From Kocuria marina (GTDB taxonomy: Bacteria > Actinomycetota > Actinomycetes > Actinomycetales > Micrococcaceae), in the NCBI RefSeq assembly GCF_000786655.1, contig NZ_JROM01000016.1, forward strand, positions 124,001-188,000: a stretch of DNA of 64,000 bases, read 5' to 3'. Numbering within the stretch: position 1 is the stretch's first letter; every line of letters begins with the position of its first letter. A model generated the notes under the pieces. It saw nothing but the letters and a program-made list of their open reading frames with translations, was not told the DNA's origin and did no database searches. This document shows, one piece after another, positions 1 through 9,577 of this stretch. A program made the translations under genes and the position numbers.

Positions 1-710
<710 letters not shown>

Positions 711-711
<1 letters not shown>

Positions 712-1436
712 TGTCCTCGGTGAACAAGAACGGTAAGCACTCCATGACCGAACGGGACACGAAGGTCCAGGGCATCTTCGACCGGATCACGGACTCCTAC
801 GACCGGATCAACACGCTGATGACCCTGGGTCGGCACGCCCAGTGGTGCCGCGAGGTGGCCCAGCGGGCGGCCGTGACGCCGTACGGCCGGCTGCTGGACA
901 TCGCCACGGGCACGGGGGAGATCGCGCTGGCCGCGCGGCGTCGTGAACCCCGCGCCGAGATCACGGCGGTGGATTTCTCCGAGAACATGCTCGAGCGCGC
1001 CCGCACGAAGCCCGGCGCGGACGGCATCACGTGGGAGTTCGCGGACGCCCACTCGTTGGAGTACCCGAATGAATCGTTCGACGCGGTGACCCATGGTTAC
1101 CTGCTGCGCAACGTGAGCGACGTCCCGCGCGTGCTGAGCGAACAGTTCCGTGTGCTCACGCCCGGGGGGCGGGTGGTCGTCCTGGAGACGGCACCGCCCC
1201 GGGGGCTGCTCAAGCTCGCGGTCACCGCGGGGATGCGGATCGTGCTGCCGCTGTTGGGACGGGTGGTCGCCAAGGACAAGGACGCCTACTCCTACCTGGA
1301 GAGCTCCACCCTCGGATTCATGCAGCCCGCGCAGGTCGCGCAGCTCATGCGCGAGGCCGGGTTCACGGACGTGGACTTCGAGACCAAGTACCTGGGCACC
1401 AACGTGATCCTGTGGGGCCGCAAGCCCGGCCCGTGA
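711..1436 (+). CDS. menG: Demethylmenaquinone methyltransferase
   Basis: A class I SAM-dependent methyltransferase of the UbiE/MenG family, expected to catalyse the last step of menaquinone synthesis at the cytoplasmic face of the membrane. It is 241 residues long, normal for the family. The family N-terminal motif (FDRITDSYDRIN), the SAM-binding glycine motif (LDIATGTGEIAL) and the LLRNVSDVPRVLSE segment are visible. Actinobacteria use menaquinone, so menG rather than ubiE is the better symbol. The ATG at 711 overlaps the sigA stop; an in-frame ATG at 744 would remove 11 residues with no domain content and is equally possible. A strong hairpin follows the gene. Confidence 0.9.
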
Positions 1437-1464
1437 GGGACACATGACATGAAGGACACATGAC

Positions 1465-1500
1465 AAGGAAGGCGCGCATCCGAGGATGCGCGCCTTCCTT
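1465..1500. terminator. Perfect 17-bp hairpin between menG and DUF7455 gene
   Basis: A perfect inverted repeat, with 17-bp arms at 1465-1481 and 1484-1500 and two unpaired bases, lies between convergent genes. The flanks can extend pairing (ggacac before, gtgtcc after). No clear T-run follows. It probably acts as a bidirectional terminator. An 11-bp direct repeat (ggacacatgac at 1438-1448 and 1454-1464) lies immediately upstream. Confidence 0.8.
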
Positions 1501-1553
1501 CGTGTCCGGGCGTTCCGGCGGGGGACCGGGACGCCGCGGGGTGGGCCTGTCGA

Positions 1554-1754
1554 TCAGGCGCCGATGTGCTGCGTCTCGTCCTGCCACGTGGCGGCCAACG
1601 GGCGCAGCTTCTCCTCGTTCGCACGAGCGTGGTGGGCGCAGAACAGCAGCTCGCCACCGGTGGATTCGAGGACCACGCGCACGTATGCCTGGGCACCGCA
1701 GGCGTCGCAACGGTGGGTCGCGTTGAGTTCACGCGCTTCGAGTGTCGCGTTCAT
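1554..1754 (-). CDS. Small zinc-ribbon-like protein (DUF7455 family)
   Basis: A 66-residue protein of unknown function, placed in the DUF7455 family by length, content and its position next to sigA and a gyrase-type subunit gene in related actinobacteria. It carries a CDACG motif near residue 17 and an FCAHH motif near residue 38, together a plausible CxxC/CxxH zinc site. The start at 1754 is supported by a strong GAGGAGG ribosome binding site. It is transcribed divergently from parE and converges on menG. No biochemical role can be assigned from sequence. Confidence 0.75.
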   Translation of the reverse strand: MNATLEARELNATHRCDACGAQAYVRVVLESTGGELLFCAHHARANEEKLRPLAATWQDETQHIGA

Positions 1755-1922
1755 GGGATCCTCCTCACGGGGTACGGAATGCGACGGCGCTCATCTGAGC
1801 CGCCGCACGGCCACCGGGGGTGTCACGCCCCGATCGCACGTACCAGTACAACCCACGCGCGCGGACAATGCTTCCCACGAAGGCCCTGTTTCGCCCACCG
1901 CGCACAAACCCCGGGTGCCGAC

Positions 1923-1928
1923 TACAGT
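1923..1928 (+). promoter_or_regulatory. Possible -10 element upstream of parE
   Basis: TACAGT at 1923-1928 is the best -10 match in the 228-nt divergent region before parE. It would give a leader of about 50 nt before the GTG at 1983. No good -35 is seen. Confidence 0.35.
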
Positions 1929-1982
1929 GGGAAGGTCCCGCACCGCCCGCGGGCCGCCCCCGAACCCCGGAGTAGCACCACC

Positions 1983-4091
1983 GTGACACCGTCCCGTTCC
2001 GAATACAACGCCCGCCACCTCTCCGTCCTGGAGGGCCTCGAGGCGGTACGCAAACGCCCGGGCATGTACATCGGCTCCACGGACTCGCGCGGTCTGATGC
2101 ACTGCCTGTGGGAGATCATCGACAACTCCGTGGACGAGGCGCTCGCGGGGTACGGCCAGGACATCACGGTGATCCTGCACCGGGACGGCTGCGTGGAGGT
2201 CCATGACGACGGTCGCGGCATCCCCATCGACACCGAACCCCGCACGGGCCTCACGGGCGTGGAGGTCGTGTTCACCAAACTGCACGCCGGCGGCAAGTTC
2301 GGCGGCGGGTCGTACACGGCGTCGGGCGGGCTGCACGGCGTGGGTGCTTCGGTGGTCAATGCGCTGTCCGCGCGCCTGGACGTGCAGGTGGACCGTGGCG
2401 GCAAGACGTACCAGATGTCGTTCAAGCGCGGTGAGCCCGGGACGTTCACGGACAAGGGGGCGCCGTCCCCGAGTGCACCGTTCGAGGCGTTCACGACCGA
2501 TTCGCGGCTACAGGTCGTGGGTAAGGCCAAGCGCGGGGTCACGGGTACGCGGATCCGCTACTGGGCCGACGACCAGATCTTCACCCCGGACGCGCGCTTC
2601 TCGACCGAGGAACTCGTGCGCCGCGCCCGCCAGACCGCGTTCCTGATCCCCGGGCTGAAGATCACCGTCCAGGACGAACGCCGCCTGCCGGGCACCCCGG
2701 GCGCGGACGGTCCCGTGGAGGAGGTCTTCCAGTACGACGGCGGGATCTCCGAGTTCGCGGAGTTCCTCGCCGCGGACGCTCCCGTCACCGACGTGTGGCG
2801 GCTGCAGGGGCAGGGCAGTTTCACCGAGCGGGTCCCCGTGCTGGACGAGTCCGGCCATGCCCGGCTCACCGACGTGGATCGCACCTGCGAGGTGGACGTG
2901 GCCCTGCGCTGGGGCGTGGGGTACGACACCACGGTGCGCTCGTTCGTCAACATCATCGCCACGCCCAAGGGTGGCACCCACTTGAGCGGTTTCGAGACCG
3001 CGCTGCTCAAGACCCTGCGCAAGCAGGTGGAGACCAACTCCCGCAAGCTCAAGGCGGGTAACGACAAGCTCGAGAAGGACGACGTCCTGGCCGGGCTCAC
3101 CGCGGTGCTCACGGTGCGGCTGGCCGAACCCCAGTTCGAGGGGCAGACCAAGGAGGTGCTGGGCACCCCCGCGGTGCGCCAGATCGTCGCCAAGGTCGTG
3201 GAGGCGGAGCTCACCAAGCAGCTGACCTCCAAGAAGCGCGACGACAAGGCCCAGGCCGGTCAGCTGCTCGAGAAGGTCGTCGCGGAGATGAAGTCCCGGA
3301 TCTCGGCCCGGGTGCACAAGGAGACCCAGCGGCGCAAGAACGCGCTCGAGACGTCGTCGATGCCCACCAAGCTCGTGGAGTGCCGCTCCGCGGACGTGGG
3401 CCGTTCCGAGCTGTTCATCGTGGAGGGCGACTCCGCGCTCGGCACCGCCCGGCTCGCCCGCAACTCCAACTACCAGGCGCTGCTGCCGATCCGCGGCAAG
3501 ATCCTGAACGTGCAGAAGGCCTCGATCACGGACATGCTCGCGAACGCCGAGTGCGCGGCCCTGATCCAGGTGATCGGGGCCGGGTCGGGTCGCAGCTTCG
3601 ACCTGGACGCCGCCCGCTACGGCAAGGTCATCATGATGACGGACGCGGACGTGGACGGCGCCCACATCCGCACCCTGTTGCTCACGCTCTTCTACCGCTA
3701 CATGCGCCCGCTCGTGGAGGCCGGGCGGGTCTACGCCGCGGTGCCCCCGCTGCACCGGGTGCAGATCGTCAACCCGGGCTCCAAGCCCAACGAGATGGTC
3801 TACACGTATTCGGAGCGCGAACTCGACACGCTGCTGGGCAGCCTCGAGGAGCAGGACCGTCGGTACAAGGAGCCCATCCAGCGCTACAAGGGCCTGGGGG
3901 AGATGGACGCCGATCAGCTCGCGGAGACCACGATGGACATCCGCCACCGTGTCCTGCGGCGCGTGCGCGTGTCCGACGCCGAGGCCGCCGAGCGCGCGTT
4001 CTCCCTGCTCATGGGCTCGCAGGTGGCCCCGCGCAAGGACTTCATCGTGGCCGGTGCCGCCCAGCTCAACCAGGAGCAGATCGACGCCTGA
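1983..4091 (+). CDS. parE: Type IIA topoisomerase subunit B (topoisomerase IV type)
   Basis: The ATPase subunit of a second type IIA topoisomerase, pairing with the convergent parC to decatenate or relax DNA. It is 702 residues long. In order: GHKL ATPase domain (EIIDNSVDEA, DDGRGIP, and the glycine-rich lid GGLHGVGASVVNALS), transducer domain, TOPRIM domain (FIVEGDSALG near residue 480; TDADVDGAHIR with the metal-binding acidic pair) and the C-terminal QRYKGLGEM motif. The GTG at 1983 is chosen because conservation begins immediately after it; upstream codons in the same frame look non-coding. GyrB and ParE are hard to separate by eye. The sigA-linked location and the adjacent, convergent A subunit match the ParE/ParC pair of other actinobacteria, where gyrBA sits near the origin. 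Confidence 0.9.
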   Translation: MTPSRSEYNARHLSVLEGLEAVRKRPGMYIGSTDSRGLMHCLWEIIDNSVDEALAGYGQDITVILHRDGCVEVHDDGRGIPIDTEPRTGLTGVEVVFTKLHAGGKFGGGSYTASGGLHGVGASVVNALSARLDVQVDRGGKTYQMSFKRGEPGTFTDKGAPSPSAPFEAFTTDSRLQVVGKAKRGVTGTRIRYWADDQIFTPDARFSTEELVRRARQTAFLIPGLKITVQDERRLPGTPGADGPVEEVFQYDGGISEFAEFLAADAPVTDVWRLQGQGSFTERVPVLDESGHARLTDVDRTCEVDVALRWGVGYDTTVRSFVNIIATPKGGTHLSGFETALLKTLRKQVETNSRKLKAGNDKLEKDDVLAGLTAVLTVRLAEPQFEGQTKEVLGTPAVRQIVAKVVEAELTKQLTSKKRDDKAQAGQLLEKVVAEMKSRISARVHKETQRRKNALETSSMPTKLVECRSADVGRSELFIVEGDSALGTARLARNSNYQALLPIRGKILNVQKASITDMLANAECAALIQVIGAGSGRSFDLDAARYGKVIMMTDADVDGAHIRTLLLTLFYRYMRPLVEAGRVYAAVPPLHRVQIVNPGSKPNEMVYTYSERELDTLLGSLEEQDRRYKEPIQRYKGLGEMDADQLAETTMDIRHRVLRRVRVSDAEAAERAFSLLMGSQVAPRKDFIVAGAAQLNQEQIDA

Positions 4092-4125
4092 GCGCCTCAG
4101 ATGGTGTGCTCGGGCAGCCGCGCCG

Positions 4126-4157
4126 CCGGGGCGCGCGCCGGGCGGCGCGCGCCCCGG
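4126..4157. terminator. GC hairpin between convergent parE and parC
   Basis: Perfect 14-bp arms at 4126-4139 and 4144-4157 enclose a four-base loop. The stem is all G/C and no T-run follows. Its place between two convergent genes supports a bidirectional terminator. Confidence 0.65.
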
Positions 4158-4257
4158 ACGGTCGGTCGTCCGCGGGCGACGGCGCCGGGGCCCGGTCCGC
4201 GGGTGGGTTGCCCACCGTGCCCGGTTCACCCGACGCCGCCGGCGTTCGGTCCCCGGG

Positions 4258-6798
4258 TCATTCGCCGTCCGCGGCTGACTCCCCATCCGTCGTGGTCCCC
4301 GGCACGGGTAGACCTCCGAGCGCGGGTCCCACGGCTGCGACCGCGCGGTCGATGCCCACCCCGGAACCGTCCCGGCGCCCGTACTCCACCGGCAGGGACC
4401 GCGCGACGCCCGCCGTGGACACCGCCTTGCCCGGCCCGTGGCCGACCCACGCCAGGGTCAACCCGGTCTCACCCGTTAGCAATCGCTGGGCCCGCACACC
4501 CGCGGTCGCGCGGCCCTTGGCGGGGAACTCCGCGAACGGTGTGACCTTCACGGACGCCTCGCCCATCTCGGGCAGCTGACCGTCGCTGCGGGCCTGGGTC
4601 ACCACCACGGTGGCGTCACTCGGGGCCACGGCACCGAAGAAGATCACGTGTTCACCCGCCACGAGTTTCATCCCCGCCACACCACCGGCGGTACGGCCCT
4701 GCGGGCGCACCGTGGCCGCGGGGAAGTGCAGCAGCTTGGCGTCCGAGGACACCATGACGAGTTCCGCGCTGTCCGGCGCGGCGCCCACGCCCACCACGGA
4801 GTCCCCGTCCTTGAGCTTGATCGCGGGCCACTGGTCCAGGTTCAGCGGGTAGTCGGGGTTCACGCGCTTGACCACGCCGTCCGAGGTCCCGATCGCGAAG
4901 ACCGCATTGATGGGTACCAGCCCCACGAGCGTCTCGTTCTTGTCGAGACCCAGGAAGTCCGCGGCGGGGACGCCGTCCGCGAGGCGGGGAACGCCGTCGA
5001 ACTCCTGCAGCACGGGGACGTCCACGCACGAGACGCGCAGCATCCGGCCCGTGGACGTGATCGCCGCGATCTCCCCGCGCGCCGTCGAGGGGACCACGCT
5101 CGTCAGGGCGTCGTGCTTGAACCGCCGGGAACCGTCCGCCAGGGGTGCGCGCACGGCGCTGCGGGCGATGCGCCCGGTCGTGGACAGGAACACCCAGCAC
5201 GGGTCGTCGCTGATCTCGAGCGCCACGGACGGCGCCGCGTTCTTCTTCCCGCGCGCGTTCTCCGCGGTGATCGCGGGCAGGTCCTCGGCCTCGAGCAGCA
5301 CGGTGCGCCGGTCGTCCCCGAACTTCTCCGCGGTCTCGGACAGCTCGTCCGCGACGACGCCGCGCAGCGTGGTCTCCGAGCCCAGGATCGCCTCGAGCTC
5401 GGCGATCTCCCGCTGCAGGGTGTCCCGCTCGGCCTCGAGCTCGATCCGGGAGAACTTGGTCAGCTGCCGCAACCGCAGCTCCAGGATGTGCTCCGACTGT
5501 GCGCGGGAGAGGTCGAAGACCGCGATCAACCGGTCCCGGGCCTCGGCGGTCTCCTCGGAGGAGCGGATGATCTGGATGACCTCGTCGATGTCGAGGATCG
5601 CGATCAGCAAGCCCTCCACGAGGTGCAGCCGGTTCTGCCGCTTGGCCAGGCGGAACGCGGTGCGCCGGCGCACCACACTGATCCGGTGGTCGGTGTAGAC
5701 CCGCAAGAGCTCGAGCAAGCCCATGGTGCGCGGCTGACCCTCCACGAGGGCCACGTTGTTGATCCCGAAGGACTCCTCCAGCGGAGTGTGCTTGTACAGC
5801 TGGGCGAGCACGGCCTGCGGGTTGAACCCGTTCTTCAGCTCGATGACCAGGCGCAGCCCGTTGGTGCGGTCGGTGAGGTCCACGACGTCGGAGATCCCCG
5901 CGAGCTTCTTGGCCTGGACCGCGTCCTTGATCTTCTCGGTGACCTTCTCGGGGCCCACCATGTACGGCAGTTCGGTCACCACGATGCCCTGCTTGCGGGG
6001 CGAGACCTGTTCCACGGAGACCGTGGCGCGGGTGCGGAAGGACCCCCGTCCGGTGCGGTAGGCGTCCCGCACGCCCTCGAGGCCCACGATCCGCCCGCCC
6101 GAGGGCAGGTCCGGACCGGGGATGAACCGCATCAGTTCCTCGAGCGTGGCCTCGGGGTTCAGGATCAGGTGCCGGGCCCCCGCCGCGACCTCGCGCATGT
6201 TGTGCGGTGCCATGTTCGTGGCCATGCCCACCGCGATCCCCGTGGCGCCGTTGACGAGCAAGTTGGGGTAGGCCGCGGGCAGCACCGCGGGCTGTTGGAA
6301 CTGGTTGTCGTAGTTGGGCACGAAGTCCACGACGTCCTCGTCGAGGTCCCCGGTGAGCGTGCGCGCGGCCGGGGCCATCCGAGCCTCCGTGTAGCGCGGG
6401 GCCGCCGGACCGTCGTCGAGCGAACCGAAGTTGCCGTGCCCGTCCACGAGCGGCACGCGCATCGCGAAGGACTGTGCCATGCGGACCATGGCGTCGTAGA
6501 TCGCGGCGTCCCCGTGGGGGTGCAGCTTGCCCATGACCTCGCCGACCACGCGCGCACTCTTGACGTGGCCGCGGTCCGGGCGCAGGCCCATCTGGTCCAT
6601 CATGAACAGGATCCGCCGCTGCACGGGCTTCAGGCCGTCCCGGGCATCCGGCAGGGCACGGGAGTAGATCACGGAGTAGGAGTACTCCAGGAAGCTCGTC
6701 TCCATCTCCTGCGTGACGTCCACGTCCACGATGTGCTCGGTGAAGTCCTTGGGCAGTTCGTCCTGGGGGGAACGCGTGGCTGAGCGGCGACGAGCCAT
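4258..6798 (-). CDS. parC: Type IIA topoisomerase subunit A (topoisomerase IV type)
   Basis: The DNA cleavage-rejoining subunit that partners ParE. It is 846 residues: winged-helix breakage-reunion domain with the catalytic tyrosine in APRYTEARM (about residue 125), tower and coiled-coil domain, then a six-bladed GyrA-type C-terminal beta-propeller with degenerate repeats. The start at 6798 (MARRRSAT) is supported by an AAGGAG site; the frame stays open further upstream without conserved sequence. The quinolone-contact region reads GDAAIYDAM, so alanine replaces the serine found in E. coli GyrA/ParC at that position, as in mycobacterial GyrA. The C-terminal 30 residues are low-complexity (Gly/Asp/Pro-rich). 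The gene converges on parE and is divergent from the PatA-like gene. Confidence 0.9.
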   Translation of the reverse strand: MARRRSATRSPQDELPKDFTEHIVDVDVTQEMETSFLEYSYSVIYSRALPDARDGLKPVQRRILFMMDQMGLRPDRGHVKSARVVGEVMGKLHPHGDAAIYDAMVRMAQSFAMRVPLVDGHGNFGSLDDGPAAPRYTEARMAPAARTLTGDLDEDVVDFVPNYDNQFQQPAVLPAAYPNLLVNGATGIAVGMATNMAPHNMREVAAGARHLILNPEATLEELMRFIPGPDLPSGGRIVGLEGVRDAYRTGRGSFRTRATVSVEQVSPRKQGIVVTELPYMVGPEKVTEKIKDAVQAKKLAGISDVVDLTDRTNGLRLVIELKNGFNPQAVLAQLYKHTPLEESFGINNVALVEGQPRTMGLLELLRVYTDHRISVVRRRTAFRLAKRQNRLHLVEGLLIAILDIDEVIQIIRSSEETAEARDRLIAVFDLSRAQSEHILELRLRQLTKFSRIELEAERDTLQREIAELEAILGSETTLRGVVADELSETAEKFGDDRRTVLLEAEDLPAITAENARGKKNAAPSVALEISDDPCWVFLSTTGRIARSAVRAPLADGSRRFKHDALTSVVPSTARGEIAAITSTGRMLRVSCVDVPVLQEFDGVPRLADGVPAADFLGLDKNETLVGLVPINAVFAIGTSDGVVKRVNPDYPLNLDQWPAIKLKDGDSVVGVGAAPDSAELVMVSSDAKLLHFPAATVRPQGRTAGGVAGMKLVAGEHVIFFGAVAPSDATVVVTQARSDGQLPEMGEASVKVTPFAEFPAKGRATAGVRAQRLLTGETGLTLAWVGHGPGKAVSTAGVARSLPVEYGRRDGSGVGIDRAVAAVGPALGGLPVPGTTTDGESAADGE

Positions 6799-6868
6799 CG
6801 AGGGGTAACTCCTTGAAATCGGGGCGTGCTCCTGTGACCGGAGCAGGCGGTTGGCTACTCTGAAGTCT

Positions 6869-9559
6869 ATGGGTACCACCGACGACGCCGCGCAGCAGCA
6901 GGCCTACCCCGAGTACTGGGAGGCGGACGTCATCCTGCGCGACGGCGCCACCGCGCACCTTCGCCCCATCAGCCCCGAGGACCAGGACCTGCTCCAGCAG
7001 TTCCACTCGGGGCAGTCCGAGGACAGCATCTACCTGCGGTTCTTCTCCTACAAACCGACCCTGTCCCAGCGCGAGCTGGATCGCTTCTCCACGGTGGACC
7101 ACCGGGACCGCGTGTGCTTCGTGCTGATCCTGGGGGAGCGGATGATCGGTGTGGGCCGCTACGACCGCACCACGCAGCGTTCGGCGGAGGTCGCGTTCAT
7201 GATCTCCGACCACCACCAGGGCCGGGGGATCGGGTCCATCCTGTTGGAGCACTTGGCCGCGGCCGCCCGGGAGAACGGGATCGACCATTTCACCGCGGAG
7301 GTGCTGCCCGAGAACCGCAAGATGCTCCACGTCTTCGTGGAGGCCGGGTACGACGTCTCCCGCCAGTTCGAGGACGGCGTGGTGGTCGTGGACTTCGACA
7401 TCGACCCCACCGAGAAGTCTCTCGCGGTGATGGCCGCGCGCGAGCACCGCGCGGAGGCCCGGTCCATCACGGACCTGCTGACACCGGCCACCGTGGCGGT
7501 CGTGGGGGCGTCCGCGAACCGGGACCATGCCGGGTTCCACGCGGTCGAGGGCATCCTCACGGGCGGCTACACCGGCACGCTCTACGGCGTGGGTCATTCC
7601 CCGTACGAGCGCGACGGGCTGCACTTCGTCTCCTCCCTCGACGAGATCGAGGGCACCGTGGACCTCGCGGTGATCGCGGTGCCGCGCGAATCCGTGGAGG
7701 AGACGGTGACGCAGTGCGGCAGGGCCGGAGTGCGCGCCGTCGTCGTGATGACGGGCGGTTACGCCGAGGACGGTGCGGAGGGCGCGGCCGCCCAACGCCG
7801 CCTGGTGCGCATCGCGCGCGCCGCGGGGATGCGCGTGGTGGGCCCCGCGAGCCTGGGCCTGTTCACGACCGATCCGGAGGTCTCGCTCAACGCATCCGTG
7901 CTGCCCGAGTTGCCGCGCCGCGGCGGACTGGGACTGTTCTCCCAGTCCGGGGCGATCGGCACCATGCTCTACGGTGCCGCGCAGCGCCACGGCGTGGGGA
8001 TGTCCAGCTACCTCTCGGCCGGAAACCGTGCGGACGTCTCCGGTAACGACCTCATGCAGTACTGGGAGGACGACCCCGCCACCACGGTGTGCGGTCTCTA
8101 CCTGCAGTCGGTGGGCAACCCGCGCAAGTTCTCGCGCATCGCGCGCAGGCTCTCGCTGAGCAAGCCCGTGATCGTCGCGAAGTCCGAGGTCACCGGCCTA
8201 CGGCTGCCGCCGGGCCACACGGGCCGGGTCACCCAGGCCCCGGCCGGCGCGCTCGACGCCATGTTCCGTCAGGCCGGGGTGATCCGCGCGACCACGGCCG
8301 AGCAGTTGCTCGACATCGCCGCGATCACCGAGAGCCAGCCGCTGCCCGCCTCCCCGCGCGTGGCCGTGGTCTCGAACGCGCTCGCGCTCGCGCAGCTCGC
8401 CGAGGACACGGCCCTGCGCCTACGGCTCGACCCCGCCGTCGTGGACGGCACCGTGGACACCTCCAACGGGCCCGAGCGGGCCCACGAGGCCGTCCTGGAC
8501 GCCGTGCGCGCTCAGCTCTCGTCGGACGGGATTGACAGCGTCGTGCTCGTCCTCATGCCCGTGCCCGGTCTGGACACCGCGGCGCTCGCGAGCGACGTCG
8601 CCCGGGCCGCGCGCGACGCCGGGCGCACGACCGTGGTCGTGTTCACGGGTCAGCACGGCCCCGACGCCATGACCACGTCCGTGCACACCGCGGACGACGC
8701 CGCCCTGCCGTGCTTCGACTCGCCCGGCGCCGCCCTGAGCGCGCTCGCGAGCGTCGTGGACTACACGACCTGGCGCTCGCAGGACCAGGGCGTGATGGTG
8801 CCGCCCGAGGGCTTCGAGTCCGACGGCGTCGAGAAGTTCCTGGAACGGCTGCGCGAGAAGATCAGCGGGGACGCGCTCTACGAACTGGGGATCGCCGAAC
8901 GCAACGAGCTGCTGGGTCTCGCGGGGATCCGCGTGCTCGAGTCCGTGCGGTTCACCGACCCGGAGGCCGCGTACGCGGCCGCCGAACGGCTCGGCTACCC
9001 CGTGGCCCTGAAGACCACGGACCCGTTCCTGCGCCACCGCCTGGATCTGGGTGGCGTGGTGCTCAACATCGCGGACGCGGACCAACTGGGTGCCGCGATC
9101 GAGACCATGAAGCGCACGCTCGCGGGGTGGAACGCAAGCGACTTCGAGGTGCAGTCCATGGCGCCCACGGGGCAGACCGTGGTGGTGCGCGCCGCGGAGG
9201 ACCCGCTGATCGGTCCCGTCCTGTCCTTCGGGATGGCCGGGGACGCCGTCCACCTGCTGGACGACTGGGCCCACCGCGTGCCTCCGCTGACCGACCGGGA
9301 CATCACCCGTATGGTGCGCGCGCCCAAGGCCGCGCGAAAACTGTTCGGCTACCAGGGCGTCCCGCCCGTGGACACCACCGGATTGGAACAGCTGATCAAC
9401 CGTGTGGCCTTCCTCAAGGACCGCTTCCCCGAGATCGCGTTCCTGGAACTGAACCCGGTCGTGCTCTCCGGATCCGTCCTCACGGTGCTCTCGGCCGCGG
9501 TCAAGATCGGGGACCCGGGACAACGCACGGACAGCGCCCGGCGCGCCATGCTGGGCTAG
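6869..9559 (+). CDS. GNAT / NDP-forming acyl-CoA synthetase fusion (PatA-like protein acetyltransferase)
   Basis: A 896-residue fusion of an N-terminal GNAT acetyltransferase (about residues 20-180, acetyl-CoA loop DHHQGRGIGSILLEHL) with a complete NDP-forming acyl-CoA synthetase-like unit: CoA-binding Rossmann domain from about residue 195 (VAVVGASANRD), ligase domains (LFSQSGAIGTML) and a C-terminal ATP-grasp domain from about residue 680. Proteins of this build acetylate lysines of AMP-forming acyl-CoA synthetases; the GNAT-first order is the Streptomyces PatA type. The His of the SHTG-like phosphohistidine motif is kept (GHTG, His450), so ligase activity cannot be ruled out. An ATG at 6869 is chosen over an in-frame TTG at 6851. 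The kinase gene begins 18 nt downstream, suggesting an operon. Confidence 0.85.
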   Translation: MGTTDDAAQQQAYPEYWEADVILRDGATAHLRPISPEDQDLLQQFHSGQSEDSIYLRFFSYKPTLSQRELDRFSTVDHRDRVCFVLILGERMIGVGRYDRTTQRSAEVAFMISDHHQGRGIGSILLEHLAAAARENGIDHFTAEVLPENRKMLHVFVEAGYDVSRQFEDGVVVVDFDIDPTEKSLAVMAAREHRAEARSITDLLTPATVAVVGASANRDHAGFHAVEGILTGGYTGTLYGVGHSPYERDGLHFVSSLDEIEGTVDLAVIAVPRESVEETVTQCGRAGVRAVVVMTGGYAEDGAEGAAAQRRLVRIARAAGMRVVGPASLGLFTTDPEVSLNASVLPELPRRGGLGLFSQSGAIGTMLYGAAQRHGVGMSSYLSAGNRADVSGNDLMQYWEDDPATTVCGLYLQSVGNPRKFSRIARRLSLSKPVIVAKSEVTGLRLPPGHTGRVTQAPAGALDAMFRQAGVIRATTAEQLLDIAAITESQPLPASPRVAVVSNALALAQLAEDTALRLRLDPAVVDGTVDTSNGPERAHEAVLDAVRAQLSSDGIDSVVLVLMPVPGLDTAALASDVARAARDAGRTTVVVFTGQHGPDAMTTSVHTADDAALPCFDSPGAALSALASVVDYTTWRSQDQGVMVPPEGFESDGVEKFLERLREKISGDALYELGIAERNELLGLAGIRVLESVRFTDPEAAYAAAERLGYPVALKTTDPFLRHRLDLGGVVLNIADADQLGAAIETMKRTLAGWNASDFEVQSMAPTGQTVVVRAAEDPLIGPVLSFGMAGDAVHLLDDWAHRVPPLTDRDITRMVRAPKAARKLFGYQGVPPVDTTGLEQLINRVAFLKDRFPEIAFLELNPVVLSGSVLTVLSAAVKIGDPGQRTDSARRAMLG

Positions 9560-9577
9560 CACGGGACCGCGAACCGA

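Noticed and set aside
1465-1500. Perfect hairpin as part of a REP or mobile element family
   Set aside because: The other hairpins in the window (15839, 30177, 37078, 61587) have different sequences, so they look like individual terminators rather than copies of one element.
2508-4286. 592-codon minus-strand frame across parE
   Set aside because: It is antisense to conserved ATPase and TOPRIM motifs; the composition is that of a shadow frame.
4652-7990. Very long open frame of 1112 codons on the minus strand across parC and the PatA-like gene
   Set aside because: It lies out of frame with parC and antisense to the PatA-like gene, has Arg/Gly/His-rich shadow composition and no domain. High GC makes such frames common.
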